Part shown: in pieces, positions 44,439 to 53,403 of the stretch
Layout: each line of letters opens with the position of its first letter
Numbering within the stretch: position 1 is the stretch's first letter
Origin: Caldilineaceae bacterium
Lineage (GTDB): Bacteria; Chloroflexota; Anaerolineae; Caldilineales; Caldilineaceae
Length of the DNA: 60,017 bases
NCBI GenBank assembly: GCA_019637685.1
Contig: JAHBVF010000015.1
Coordinates: 71,875-131,891, forward strand
Direction: 5' to 3'
Made by a program: the position numbers and the translations under genes
Notes under the pieces: model-generated
What the model saw: only the letters and a program-made list of their open reading frames with translations
The model's database searches: none
Told to the model about the DNA's origin: nothing

Positions 44439-45539
44439 TCATCGCTTCCCGGTTAAGGCCACTGTGATTTCGCTGCGATTGTGGAATAGCTGGCGTGCGC
44501 CCAGGACTTCGTAGCGCTGGCCCAGAATGCCAAACGCGTGCTCGATAATCCGCTTGCGGTCTGTGCCAGGCAGTTTGAAAGTCATCAACGCCAGGCCGTG
44601 GCGGTAGAGCTGCCCTGCATAGGAGACCATCAACCGGGCAGAATCCCGCGCGTCCATGCGCATATCGTTGACAATCAGATCGAACTCGTCCGGCTCGTCG
44701 GCCAGATATTCCTCGGCGGTCATCCCTTTGTGACGCACAGCATTGTCGTCGGCCAGGCGCGGGTCCAACTCCGCGGGATCAACCGCTGTGACAAATTGCT
44801 CTTTCTGGCGCAGCACCCGCGTCCACCCACCGGGGGCCGCGCCCAGATCCAGGGCCACCCCGCGCGGGGGCAGGTCGATGCGAAAGACCTCCAGGGCTTC
44901 CAGCAGTTTGAACTCGGCCCGGCTGATCTGCCCTTCTTCCCGGGCAAAGCGGCGCACGCCACCAGCCCAGTCCGAGAGGTTCAGATAGGTGGGCGACAGG
45001 CCGAGAAATGCCAATTGCCCGGTCTGCTGTCCGCTGTTTGTCGTCGGGGAAGGGTGAAACGCGATCCGTAAAAGTGCCCCCTCATCCAACCGGGCGCAGA
45101 CAACCGAAAGCACCTGCTCTGGTTCGCGCACATCCACCACCGCGCCAGTGGCTTCGGTGAGCGTGCCGGAGAGGGCGATGTTCAGGTCGAAGGGCCTGTA
45201 GGGAAGCGTCTTATCCAGGACGCGGGTTTGCACGGAATAGGACAGGCCCGCTTCCAACACGGCAGCGAAGTCGGATTCCGCCAGTGTTGCCAAAACAGAA
45301 ACGTCGTCCTGGGTGGCCGTCAGGGGCCACACCGCGTCCACCGGGCAGATATGGCGCACAAAAATAGGTGGCTTTGCTTGCCAACTTTCGGCCAATCCCC
45401 AGAAGCCGTCATCGCATTCAGCCAGCCAGACACCGGGGGCCAGTTCGGCCACAGGCACGCCATAGACGCTATCCCGCCGGAATTCATCCAGGGCCAGGTC
45501 ATTGAAATCGGGGTCACAGGTGAGAATAAGTTGAGGCAT
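44439..45539 (-). CDS. RlmM/FtsJ-like SAM-dependent RNA 2'-O-methyltransferase
   Basis: 366 residues. The N-terminal half (about 1-190) is divergent and probably RNA-binding (THUMP-like in RlmM). The C-terminal Rossmann domain has the SAM motif A-L-D-L-G-A-A-P-G-G-W-T (about 220-231). The K-D-K-E tetrad of 2'-O-methyltransferases is visible: K in RAEFKLLEALE, D in VNDMRMD, K in MTFKLPGTD, E in NRSEITVAL. RlmM methylates C2498 of 23S rRNA in E. coli; the target here is inferred. Its ATG overlaps the purB stop by 1 base (TGATG). Confidence 0.82.
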   Translation of the reverse strand: MPQLILTCDPDFNDLALDEFRRDSVYGVPVAELAPGVWLAECDDGFWGLAESWQAKPPIFVRHICPVDAVWPLTATQDDVSVLATLAESDFAAVLEAGLSYSVQTRVLDKTLPYRPFDLNIALSGTLTEATGAVVDVREPEQVLSVVCARLDEGALLRIAFHPSPTTNSGQQTGQLAFLGLSPTYLNLSDWAGGVRRFAREEGQISRAEFKLLEALEVFRIDLPPRGVALDLGAAPGGWTRVLRQKEQFVTAVDPAELDPRLADDNAVRHKGMTAEEYLADEPDEFDLIVNDMRMDARDSARLMVSYAGQLYRHGLALMTFKLPGTDRKRIIEHAFGILGQRYEVLGARQLFHNRSEITVALTGKR

Positions 45540-46936
45540 CAGATGCTTTCCCGAATGGCAGCGGCCATCTCCCGCGCCCGCGTTGGCGCGTCGCCCACAT
45601 AATCAGACGCGTCCAACAGACGCAGGCCAGCTGCCTCTGTCACCAGCCCGCTGACCCGTGGATCGGCCAGAAGATTGGCGGCCAGCGGATTGGGATCACC
45701 CGCCTGCAACGCCTGCCAGGCCACCAGACTGTGCTCCCTGATTACCTCGTGGAGTTCCTGGCGGTCGCCGCCGGCTTTCACCGCCTCCATCAACAGCCGC
45801 TCGGTGGCGGCAAAGACGCCGTACTCCCGCAGGTTGCGCGCGGTCGGCCCTGGCCAGATGGAGAGTCCTTCCACCAATTTGTGCGCCCGGCCCAGCACTT
45901 CGTCTGTCAGCAGGAAGGCTTCGGGCAGAAAGAGGCGGCGGTTGGCCGAGTCGTCCAGCGTCCGTTCCAGCAGGCTGAGGCTGGCGTTGTCCCAGGCCGT
46001 GCGGGGGAAGGCCGCCACCAGCCGGGTCAGGCTGTCGATGTTCTCGGCCGCGATGGGGTTGCGTTTGAAGGGCATGGCGCTGGACCCCACCTGCTTGGCC
46101 CCGAAAGGTTCGCTCCACTCACCGAAGGGGGGCGACTGGAGAATGCGCAGGTCGAAGGCGAATTTGTGCAGGCTGGCACACAGACCGGCCAGGGCGTTGA
46201 CCACCAGCCAGTCCTGCTTGCGGGGATAGGTCTGGGTGGCGGCCAGAAAGGGGCGAATGCCCAGCTTCGCCATCACCGCATCTTCCAGACGGCGGGCAGT
46301 CCAGCCGCTCTCGGCCAGCAGTTGGGTATAGCTGGCGCTGGTCCCCACCGCGCCCTTCAGCCCTTTGCCCCGGATGCCGTCCCGCACCCGACGCAGTTCC
46401 TCCCAATCCCCCAGCAAATCCTGGCCGTACTGGGCCAGGCGATAGCCGATTGTCGTCGGTTCCGCGGGCTGAATGTGGGTGAAGGCCATGGCCGCGGTGT
46501 CGGCTTCGGCATCGATGCGGTCGGCCAGAGAAGCCAGCGTACTTTCCAGACCGGCCAAAATCAGGTCCAATCCATCGCGCAGACGCAGGGCATCCACATT
46601 GTCCAGCACATCCATCGACGTCGCGCCCAGATGGATAATTGGGCCGCCCACCGGGCACTGCTCCGCGAAGGTGCGAATCTCCGCCATCAGGTCGTGGCGA
46701 ATCTCCCGTTCGATGGCTTCGGCCCGCTCGATGTCGATGTCGTCCTGGTGGGCACGTAGCTCCGCGGCCTGCTCGGCTGACACAAGCCCGGCCTCGTACT
46801 GGGCCTCGGCCAGTGCCACCCAGACCCGGCGCAGGAGTCGGCGTTTTTGGGCCTCGCTCCACACACCGCGCATTGCGTCGCTGCCATAGCGCCAGGTGAG
46901 GGGGGAGAGATACGTTTCGTGGGTGAAAGTTGTCAT
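45539..46936 (-). CDS. purB: Adenylosuccinate lyase
   Basis: 465 residues of the fumarase/aspartase superfamily. The signature S-S-A-M-P-F-K-R-N-P (about 291-300) is exact for PurB. The catalytic His segment is THIQPAEPTT, and an upstream HLGATSMDVLDN matches the substrate loop. It cleaves SAICAR to AICAR and adenylosuccinate to AMP. The next enzyme partner PurA is encoded 7 kb away in the same direction. Translationally coupled to the methyltransferase gene. Confidence 0.95.
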   Translation of the reverse strand: MTTFTHETYLSPLTWRYGSDAMRGVWSEAQKRRLLRRVWVALAEAQYEAGLVSAEQAAELRAHQDDIDIERAEAIEREIRHDLMAEIRTFAEQCPVGGPIIHLGATSMDVLDNVDALRLRDGLDLILAGLESTLASLADRIDAEADTAAMAFTHIQPAEPTTIGYRLAQYGQDLLGDWEELRRVRDGIRGKGLKGAVGTSASYTQLLAESGWTARRLEDAVMAKLGIRPFLAATQTYPRKQDWLVVNALAGLCASLHKFAFDLRILQSPPFGEWSEPFGAKQVGSSAMPFKRNPIAAENIDSLTRLVAAFPRTAWDNASLSLLERTLDDSANRRLFLPEAFLLTDEVLGRAHKLVEGLSIWPGPTARNLREYGVFAATERLLMEAVKAGGDRQELHEVIREHSLVAWQALQAGDPNPLAANLLADPRVSGLVTEAAGLRLLDASDYVGDAPTRAREMAAAIRESI

Positions 46937-46992
46937 AGATTTTCGGGTGTGTGGTGTATGGACAGTTGTCCATCCATTGTATCACACCAGAC

Positions 46993-47142
46993 CCGTAGGT
47001 TGGGTTCTCGCCGCCTGGGAATCGTTGCCTACCCGTCCCATTTGCGGCGCGAACCCAACAGTCACGCGTCGGTGTTGGGTGAATGCCTGGCCTGTTGAAC
47101 CGGAATGCAATGTTGTAGCCGGGCATTCACCCAACCTACGCG
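46993..47142. repeat. GTAGGTTGGGT element with paired hairpins
   Basis: About 150 bases. The ends are inverted (CCGTAGGTTGGGT at left, ACCCAACCTACG-GG at right). Two inner hairpins: 46999-47014 with 47044-47059, and 47074-47091 with 47118-47135 (18-base arms, one mismatch). Its right end supplies the stop codon of the ABC gene ending at 47136. MITE-like, no ORF. Confidence 0.75.
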
Positions 47143-48920
47143 GCGTCCCCCTGCCAAAGCAAGCGCATCTCTACGCTGCTTTCCAGCAGTTCGGCCAGCG
47201 TGCCCTGGGCCTCCACCCGCCCCTCTTTGAGGACGAGAATCTGATCCGCCCGTTGCAGCGCGGCCCGGCGGTGGGAGACGACGAGGCAGGTGCGTTGACC
47301 GTTGGCAAAGAGGCGATCCCAGAGCAGTTGCTCGGTCTCCACATCCAGCGCGGAGGAGAGATCGTCGAAGACCAGCAGATCGCTCTCCCGCACGAACATC
47401 CGGGCTGCAGCCGCCCGTTGCACTTGCCCGCCGGAGAGTTTGACGCCCCGCGGTCCCACCAGCGTATCCACCCCGTTTTCCAGCGTCGCCACGTCCGCTT
47501 CCAGCACCGCGGCGCGGATGGCGGAATGGAGCGCGGCGTCGTCCACCGGCAGCCCCATGCGAATGTTGTCGGCCAGAGATTCGGAGTAGAGCCGGGGCAC
47601 TTGGGGGGTGTAGGCAGCCAGGGGCGGGGTGAAGAAGCGGGCGGGATCGGCCACCGCTTCCCCATTCCAGCGGATTTCCCCGGCCTGTGCGGGCAGCAGG
47701 CCGAGCAGCGCTCGCAGGAGCGTCGTCTTGCCCGCGCCCACCCGCCCGGTGATGACGACAAAATCGCCCCGACGCATACGCAAGTCCACACCTTCCACGC
47801 CCCGCCCGGAGGAGGGATGACAATAGGTCAGCCCGGTCACCTCCAGAGAGCGCAGGGCTGCCTCAGCGCTCCTCGCCGGGACGGTCAGGGCGGGTGGGTC
47901 TTCGCGCAGATAGACAGGACGAGAGGCGAGTATCGAACGAAGCAGGGGCGCTTCGGTCATCTGTTCCAGCCGTTGGATACGGATGGACTCGCCCTGGAAT
48001 TCGCTGATGAAGCTGCCGATGGTGCGCACAAAATTGACGATATACCAGATGTACGTCATAAAGAGGGCGAAGTCACCCACGCTGAAACTGCCGTTGCGGA
48101 TCCCACCCCCCGCCAGCAGAAGCAGCAGACCGACGCCGATCAGCGCAGTCTGCCCGGTGGTGATAAACGTAGTGTTCCAGAGCAGCGCAACCTTTACTTC
48201 GGCCCGCCGCCGGATTTCGTTGAGGGAGCGGAAGTGGTGGATGGCGTCTTCCTCGGCGTCGGCAATCTTCAGCGCCTGGGCCGCGCCAAAGGCTTCCCCC
48301 AGAAAGCCGATGACGCTATCCCGTGTCCGTTCGTTGGCCTCCATCGAACGTAGAAAGCGGGGCCAGATCGCTTTGTTCAGCCAGAGGCCGAGCAGACCGG
48401 GAGCGACCGCGGCAATCGTCAGCAGGGGATCGATACTCAACATAATCACCAACGCCACGACGGAGAAGAGGAACTGGCCGAGCATATCGGGCAGCCAGGT
48501 GGGGAAATCTTTGGGATCGTCGATGTCGTCGTCGAAGCGGCTGACGGCCTCGCCGGTGGAGACGGGCAGGGGCTGCGCACCGGGCCGTTGGAGCACCCGA
48601 TCCATCAGATTGAGTTGCATGAGGGCGCGCAGGGGTTCCTGGAAGAAGATATCGCCAAAACGGGCCGCAAAGAAAGCGGCGACGCTCACCAGTCCTACGC
48701 CCGCCAGGAGGGCCAGCAGGGTCCACAGGCTTTCGCCCGCGGCCGCGCCGCCGCTGAGACTGTCGAAGATGCGCTGTTGGATCAGCCCCTGGGCCAGGGG
48801 GAGAACGTGAAACAGCATCTGGCCGCTGGCATGAAAGGTGAAGGGACCGGGCCGCAGGCGGATCATCTCCCACGTCATCCGCGGCGTGGAAGTAAGGGGC
48901 GGTTGTAAAGTGTCGTTCAT
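47136..48920 (-). CDS. ABC exporter half-transporter (degenerate site), pair 2
   Basis: 594 residues from the ATG at 48920, GGAG upstream; the ORF extension to 49133 is intergenic. Six membrane helices, then Walker [10 protein letters not shown], signature L-S-G-G-Q and Walker B L-L-V-F-D-D-L-S with Asp at the catalytic Glu position. Second gene of pair 2, 109 bases after its partner. The stop codon lies in the end of a GTAGGTTGGGT repeat, so the C-terminus may have been altered by insertion. Confidence 0.9.
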   Translation of the reverse strand: MNDTLQPPLTSTPRMTWEMIRLRPGPFTFHASGQMLFHVLPLAQGLIQQRIFDSLSGGAAAGESLWTLLALLAGVGLVSVAAFFAARFGDIFFQEPLRALMQLNLMDRVLQRPGAQPLPVSTGEAVSRFDDDIDDPKDFPTWLPDMLGQFLFSVVALVIMLSIDPLLTIAAVAPGLLGLWLNKAIWPRFLRSMEANERTRDSVIGFLGEAFGAAQALKIADAEEDAIHHFRSLNEIRRRAEVKVALLWNTTFITTGQTALIGVGLLLLLAGGGIRNGSFSVGDFALFMTYIWYIVNFVRTIGSFISEFQGESIRIQRLEQMTEAPLLRSILASRPVYLREDPPALTVPARSAEAALRSLEVTGLTYCHPSSGRGVEGVDLRMRRGDFVVITGRVGAGKTTLLRALLGLLPAQAGEIRWNGEAVADPARFFTPPLAAYTPQVPRLYSESLADNIRMGLPVDDAALHSAIRAAVLEADVATLENGVDTLVGPRGVKLSGGQVQRAAAARMFVRESDLLVFDDLSSALDVETEQLLWDRLFANGQRTCLVVSHRRAALQRADQILVLKEGRVEAQGTLAELLESSVEMRLLWQGDAA

Positions 48921-49029
48921 TGTATTCTCCAATGGGTCAAAATCAGAACGCAGATTTCGCAGAGGACGCAGACTTACGCAGATTTTATCCGTGCAAATCC
49001 GTCTTTTCCGCATCATCCGCGTTCCATCT

Positions 49030-50841
49030 TCACGCCAGCGTCTCTTGCAGACCGCTGCGCAGGAGGTGGGCAAAACGGGAGTTGGGATTGTCCCGCAGGG
49101 CCACCCGCTCGCCGTGTTCGAGCAGGCGGCCATTTTCCAGAATCAGAATTTCGTCGGCCCGCTCGACAGTTTCCAGGCGGTGGGCGATGACGATGGCCGT
49201 GCGTCCCCGCAGCAGGCGGTCGATGGCCCGTTCCAGCAGTTGCTCCGTGGCCGGATCGAGCCGGGACGAGGCTTCGTCCAGAATCACCAGGCCGGGGTCT
49301 TTGAGGAAGATGCGCACGAAAGCCAGCAGTTGCGCCTCCCCCGCGGAGAGACCGCCGCTGCCCGCCTGCAAGCGTGTGTCCAGCCCGTCGGCCTGGGCGC
49401 TGAACCAACTCCACAGCCCCAACGCCTGCAACGCGTCCAAAATGGTGGCGTCGTCGATGGAGCGGTTGAAAAGGGTGATGTTGTCCCGCAGGCTGCCCTG
49501 GAAGAGCTGCACCTCCTGGGTGACCATCCCGACCCGCTGGCGCAGGTCACGCAGGCCGATGCCCTGCAAGGCTGTGCCGTCCAAGCGAATTTCTCCGCTG
49601 GTGGGGTCGTAGAGGCGGACGAGCAGCCGGGTGAGGGTCGTCTTGCCGCTGCCTGTGCGCCCCAACAGCCCCAGCACCCGGTTGGGCGCAAGGGTGAAGG
49701 AGATGTCGTCCAGCACTGACGGCGGAAGGGCGAGCAGTTCGTCCCCGTCACTGTCTGCCCTGTCACCGCTTGCCCCGTTGCGGTTGGCGCTGTGGGACGC
49801 GTAGTGGAAGGAGACGCCGGAGAATTCCATCGGCAGCGCGCTCCGAGGAAGTGCAGTGTGGGTCTTGCCCGGCTGCTGGCGGATGGCGGGCTGGCGGGCA
49901 AAGAGTTCATCCACCCGCAGAATGCTGCCCGAAGCTGCCTGCATCTCGTGCATCAGACGGCGAAAGTCGTTGAGCGGTTCTTGCAGGAGCGCAATGTAAT
50001 AGGTGATGAGATAGATGGTGCCGATGGTAATCTGGCCCCTGCGGTAGAGAAAAATACCGATGCCCAGCCCCAGCACTGTCGCCAGGATCAGGAACAGTTG
50101 TGTGCCAGAGAAGGTAATCACATCTACCATTCGCGCCGGATAGTAGGCCCGGAAGCGCGCGCCCTGGGCCTGGGCCAGGCCGCGCAGCACATAGCCCTCG
50201 CCGCCGTTGGCCCGCACATCCTCCCGACCGCTGAGCCGTTCCTCCAGCAGACTGCTCAGGTCAGCTTCGGTAGCCCGCGCCCGCTGCCAGAGAGGAATGG
50301 CCCGGCCCTGGATAATCTGTAAGAAGGCCAGAACCACCCCGGCGTAGAGGGCCGCGGCCAGCCCCATCCGCCAGTCCTCCCGGAAGAGGAGAAGGATAAC
50401 CCCGGTGACGAGAAGCAGGCTGGCGATCATCTGAATCACCAGGCGGGAGAAGAAGCTGGAGAGTCCATTGACATCCCCGTCCACCCGCTCCAGCAACTCG
50501 CCGGGAGTGTGGCTGTTGTGAAAGCCCATATCCAGCCGCAGGCAGTGCAGGGCCAGATCGGCGCGCAGATTGTTCATAGCCGTCCAGCCCAGGTCCGTGC
50601 CCAGCCAGGTGGAAGCCAATGTCATTCCGGCCTGAAGCAGACTGAAGGCGATAAAGAGCGACGCGGCCAGGAGCAGTTGGGGTTGGGTCGCACCGGCCGC
50701 GGCCTGGTCCAACACATAGCGGATAATCTGGGGGTTGACCAGTTGCAGGGCGATCCCACCCAGGACGAGGAATGTTAGCAGCAGCGCCCGCTGCCAGTGG
50801 GGTTTGAGATAGAGTGCAAAGAGTTTGAAGTGAGTGTGCAT
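49030..50841 (-). CDS. ABC exporter half-transporter (canonical site), pair 2
   Basis: 603 residues from the ATG at 50841, GGAG 6 bases upstream; the longer frame to 51036 crosses three hairpins and is rejected. Six membrane helices. Walker [10 protein letters not shown] near residue 397, Walker B L-V-I-L-D-E-A-S with catalytic Glu; the signature is changed to L-S-A-G-E. With the next gene it makes a heterodimeric multidrug-type exporter, in the order of BmrC/BmrD. It is preceded by a leader ORF and a terminator (50971-51003). Confidence 0.9.
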   Translation of the reverse strand: MHTHFKLFALYLKPHWQRALLLTFLVLGGIALQLVNPQIIRYVLDQAAAGATQPQLLLAASLFIAFSLLQAGMTLASTWLGTDLGWTAMNNLRADLALHCLRLDMGFHNSHTPGELLERVDGDVNGLSSFFSRLVIQMIASLLLVTGVILLLFREDWRMGLAAALYAGVVLAFLQIIQGRAIPLWQRARATEADLSSLLEERLSGREDVRANGGEGYVLRGLAQAQGARFRAYYPARMVDVITFSGTQLFLILATVLGLGIGIFLYRRGQITIGTIYLITYYIALLQEPLNDFRRLMHEMQAASGSILRVDELFARQPAIRQQPGKTHTALPRSALPMEFSGVSFHYASHSANRNGASGDRADSDGDELLALPPSVLDDISFTLAPNRVLGLLGRTGSGKTTLTRLLVRLYDPTSGEIRLDGTALQGIGLRDLRQRVGMVTQEVQLFQGSLRDNITLFNRSIDDATILDALQALGLWSWFSAQADGLDTRLQAGSGGLSAGEAQLLAFVRIFLKDPGLVILDEASSRLDPATEQLLERAIDRLLRGRTAIVIAHRLETVERADEILILENGRLLEHGERVALRDNPNSRFAHLLRSGLQETLA

Positions 50842-50876
50842 AGAGTCTCCACAATCGGAAAAGGTCTGCCTGAAGA

Positions 50877-50919
50877 CGCGAGGAAGCCACGAGTATCGGA
50901 TACCCGTGGCTTCCTCGCG
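50877..50919 (-). promoter_or_regulatory. Second leader hairpin before ABC pair 2
   Basis: 15-base arms 50877-50891 and 50905-50919, with an inner GTATC/GATAC pair. No T-run. It lies 36 bases before the ABC start codon. The word GCCACGAG at 50886-50893 is complementary to CTCGTGGC of the terminator stem (50998-51005), so the two could compete in folding. Confidence 0.6.
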
Positions 50920-50923
50920 ATTC

Positions 50924-50956
50924 AGAAGTTCGACTTTTCGGAAAAGTCGAATTTCT
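50924..50956. repeat. AGAAGTTCG palindrome, copy 3
   Basis: Palindrome with 16-base arms 50924-50939 and 50941-50956, one mismatch. Related to 13961 and 23442; located in the ABC leader between the two other hairpins. Confidence 0.7.
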
Positions 50957-50963
50957 CGCGTTT

Positions 50964-51003
50964 GAAAAAACCACGAGCCAGCGATCGATTCGCTGGCTCG
51001 TGG
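50964..51003 (-). terminator. Intrinsic terminator/attenuator before ABC pair 2
   Basis: Perfect 14-base arms (50971-50984, 50990-51003), 5-base loop, then six T on the minus strand (50965-50970). It lies between the 41-codon leader ORF and the ABC genes, so full-length mRNA needs read-through. Confidence 0.85.
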
Positions 51004-51026
51004 CAAAAGACCTGTGTAGAGAGGTC

Positions 51027-51062
51027 GCCGGGGCAACAGACGACGAATCGTCTATCCCCGGC
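51027..51062 (-). promoter_or_regulatory. Hairpin over the stop codon of the leader ORF
   Basis: GCCGGGG (minus strand) at 51056-51062 pairs with CCCCGGC at 51027-51033; inner pair GACGA/TCGTC (51042-51046, 51048-51052). It includes the leader ORF stop. Its loop word CGATTCG is complementary to CGAATCG in the terminator, a possible antiterminator pairing. Confidence 0.55.
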
Positions 51063-51177
51063 CAGGGCAAAGGAGCGCTGCATACAAAACGCGTGTCTTG
51101 CCCAATCTACGAGCGGCGCAACCGATCACTGTCGATAGATTCGGCGTGAACATTTGCTGGTTGTGGAAGACTGGCAT
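51052..51177 (-). CDS. 41-aa leader peptide upstream of ABC exporter pair
   Basis: The ATG at 51177 has a near-perfect AAAGGAGG ribosome site 9-10 bases upstream, the best in the region. The product begins MPVFHNQQMF and ends LLCPGRG; it has no signal peptide or double-Gly leader. A consensus promoter lies 48 bases upstream, and a terminator lies between this ORF and the ABC genes. The layout equals the bmrB-bmrC-bmrD operon of Bacillus subtilis, where translation of a leader controls exporter transcription. Too short for standard gene finders. A secreted peptide substrate for the exporter is the alternative. Confidence 0.6.
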   Translation of the reverse strand: MPVFHNQQMFTPNLSTVIGCAARRLGKTRVLYAALLCPGRG

Positions 51178-51224
51178 TGTATGTATCCTCCTTTCGCTGT
51201 GGGTGAGTGGAAACGACGGAAAAC

Positions 51225-51253
51225 ATCTTAGCGTACCCGCGAGCTTTCGTCAA
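51225..51253 (-). promoter_or_regulatory. Consensus sigma-70 promoter of the leader/ABC operon
   Basis: Minus strand: -35 TTGACG (51248-51253), 17-base spacer, -10 TAAGAT (51225-51230). Start expected near 51218, about 40 bases before the leader ATG. Confidence 0.78.
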
Positions 51254-51277
51254 CAGGCAAAAATGTGTGATTAACGC

Positions 51278-51397
51278 TAACCTGAAAATAGCCACTGATG
51301 AACACTGATAAACACGGATTTAATCTGCGTAATCTGTGTCTTCTGCGTAATCTGCGTCCCTATTTTCATTGCTGGTTGTGCCTGAAACGGGCATGAA
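51278..51397 (+). repeat. Dispersed intergenic repeat, copy 2
   Basis: Nearly identical to 37051-37172 and in the same orientation. It fills part of the 385-base gap between the leader promoter and the glycosyltransferase gene; the rest (51398-51562) shows no supported gene. Confidence 0.8.
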
Positions 51398-51562
51398 CAC
51401 TATACTGAAATAACCTCGTCTGAGATGGGGCGAACCCACCGAAATCCTCTCGACGCTGGGCACAGGGGGGATTTCCCGCTGCACTGTTTATCGCTGCGCG
51501 CAAGAATAGCTCATCGACAAAACAGGCCAGAGCGAAAAGCAAAGCACAAAGATTTCCCCGAT

Positions 51563-53389
51563 TCATTTCACATTTAGAATCACGAACCCACCCAACTCCT
51601 GCCCGTTTTCACGGACTGTTGCTTGCTGCCCACTTTCCCAATTATAAAGGCCAACGCGTATCTGCAATCGCTCGGCAGCCAGGGCGTCCGGCAGAGGCAG
51701 CACGTGATGATCTTCCACAATATCGCCCAGGGACCAGACCAGCGGGGGATAGCCCACATCTTCGCCCGGCGCGTGGTCTTTCTGCGTCACCACTTGACCG
51801 CTTTCATCCAGCAGATGAACAAAGGCCGAATAGTTGAAATCTGCCGCCGCAAACGCCTGCCAGTAGAGAATTACGTCAAGAGAATTGCCATCCGCCGCGG
51901 GTTCCAGCCGATAGCCCTTCAATGCGATCATTTCGTTGAAGCGATAGTCGGTTTTGTTTGGCAAGAACCAGAGGACCGACTTGGGCTGGGGGATTGTGGG
52001 ATAGGCCGGAGCAATGACACGGATGGGCATATACATCGCGGCAAACAGGAAACCGGTTGCCAGCACAACAGCAATCTGTCTGGGGGATTGCCGCGGCAGA
52101 AGCTGATGGAACCCGATGCTTGCCAGCAGGAAAAGCGGCCCAATCGCAGGGAAAAGATAACGGCCTTGATACCAGGACTCGTTAAAACGCTGAACCGCGA
52201 AGATCAAATAGATTTCCTGCGAGACGACAAGTGCCAGCAGAAACCAAACAGCAATCTGTTGGCGCGGAGTCAGCGACTTGAATTTCCGGGCCAAAAAGAG
52301 CAGAAAACCACCGAACGCCATTGCAGAGAAAACCCGTACCAGTGTATAGAACCAGGCGGGCGCCCAGACATTCATCCACCCAAACAGACCCCAGAAGGAG
52401 TTCATTTGGGTGGTGAGAAAATGGCGAAAATCATTGGCAGTGAACGGGGTAGTACGGAAATTGGCAGCATCAATTTCCCGAAAGACGGCCCAGCCCAGCG
52501 GATCGCCGTAGAGCATCTGGTTGCGCCAAAACCACCAGCCAGTCCCGACGACAACGGGTAGGGCCACGGCCACGCCCGCCTGCAGGAAGAACCGCCACGA
52601 ACGTTTTTGCCACGCCAGAAAGCCAATCGCTACACCGGCCGCCAGACAGATCACAAATGCACTGGACTTCGTGAGCAATGCCAGCGCCAGAAGTACGCCT
52701 ACCCACAGCCACCCGCGCATATCTTCAGGCCGGGCCAGCCCGCGCAGGACCAGAAAGCAGGTGGCCGTCGTCGTCAAAATCAGCAGGTTATCGTTGTTGG
52801 CGGACCCAGTAATGAAGAGGAATTGGGGTGTGAAAGCGACGAAAGCAGCAGCCAAAAGCCCGATATCGGGCTGTTCAGGGAAAACGATCCAACCGATCCC
52901 GGCGACAAGCCCGATCGTCGCCAGCCCCATCAGGGCCGACATCAGCCGGACCAGATGCAAAAAGAGCGCCTGCCCCCCATAGGGGAATGTCTCGGCGCTG
53001 TGATGAAGCGCGGCATTCGGCTCGCTTCCCCCCAGGCCAGCCCAGATGAAATTGGGGTTTGGCATTCTGGCCCCGGTAGTGTCGTTCGTATCCACAGGCA
53101 GGGTAACGAGCGCGGCCAGGGCATAGTACAGAGGCGGATGCTGGGCATTGGGCACGCCATCCACCCCCTGCCGGGGCAAGGAACCTGTGGCACGCAGATG
53201 CCTGATATAGGCAATGTGGCCTACCTCATCCGGACTCTCCCACGCGGGGATGACGACACTGTATGTCACAGCCAGTGCAAGATAAGCGACAAGCAAAAGC
53301 AGCAGAACGGTTTTCCGCCCTGCTGCTTTTGCTCGCAATAAATTCCCCGTTATCACGGACAACATATGGTTTTGGTTGACGCTATTCAA
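51563..53389 (-). CDS. GT-C type membrane glycosyltransferase
   Basis: 608 residues. Ten to eleven hydrophobic helices. The first external loop holds the acidic motif P-D-E-V-G-H-I-A-Y (about 52-60) and a later E/Q-H-P-P-L-Y-Y, as in ArnT/PMT-like or DUF2142 lipid-linked sugar transferases. A C-terminal beta domain (about 490-608) is outside the membrane. TTG start at 53389 with AGGAGG upstream, 15 bases after the purA stop; an ATG at 53365 is the alternative. Likely modifies envelope glycolipids or proteins; acceptor unknown. Confidence 0.78.
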   Translation of the reverse strand: MNSVNQNHMLSVITGNLLRAKAAGRKTVLLLLLVAYLALAVTYSVVIPAWESPDEVGHIAYIRHLRATGSLPRQGVDGVPNAQHPPLYYALAALVTLPVDTNDTTGARMPNPNFIWAGLGGSEPNAALHHSAETFPYGGQALFLHLVRLMSALMGLATIGLVAGIGWIVFPEQPDIGLLAAAFVAFTPQFLFITGSANNDNLLILTTTATCFLVLRGLARPEDMRGWLWVGVLLALALLTKSSAFVICLAAGVAIGFLAWQKRSWRFFLQAGVAVALPVVVGTGWWFWRNQMLYGDPLGWAVFREIDAANFRTTPFTANDFRHFLTTQMNSFWGLFGWMNVWAPAWFYTLVRVFSAMAFGGFLLFLARKFKSLTPRQQIAVWFLLALVVSQEIYLIFAVQRFNESWYQGRYLFPAIGPLFLLASIGFHQLLPRQSPRQIAVVLATGFLFAAMYMPIRVIAPAYPTIPQPKSVLWFLPNKTDYRFNEMIALKGYRLEPAADGNSLDVILYWQAFAAADFNYSAFVHLLDESGQVVTQKDHAPGEDVGYPPLVWSLGDIVEDHHVLPLPDALAAERLQIRVGLYNWESGQQATVRENGQELGGFVILNVK

Positions 53390-53403
53390 CCGCCACTTCC
53401 CTC

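Noticed and set aside
51107..51295. 62-codon frame on the minus strand
   Set aside because: It overlaps the promoter and the ribosome site of the 41-codon leader in another frame and has no ribosome site of its own.
51366..51566. 66-codon frame on the minus strand
   Set aside because: Lies in repeat-containing intergenic DNA without ribosome site or recognisable domain.
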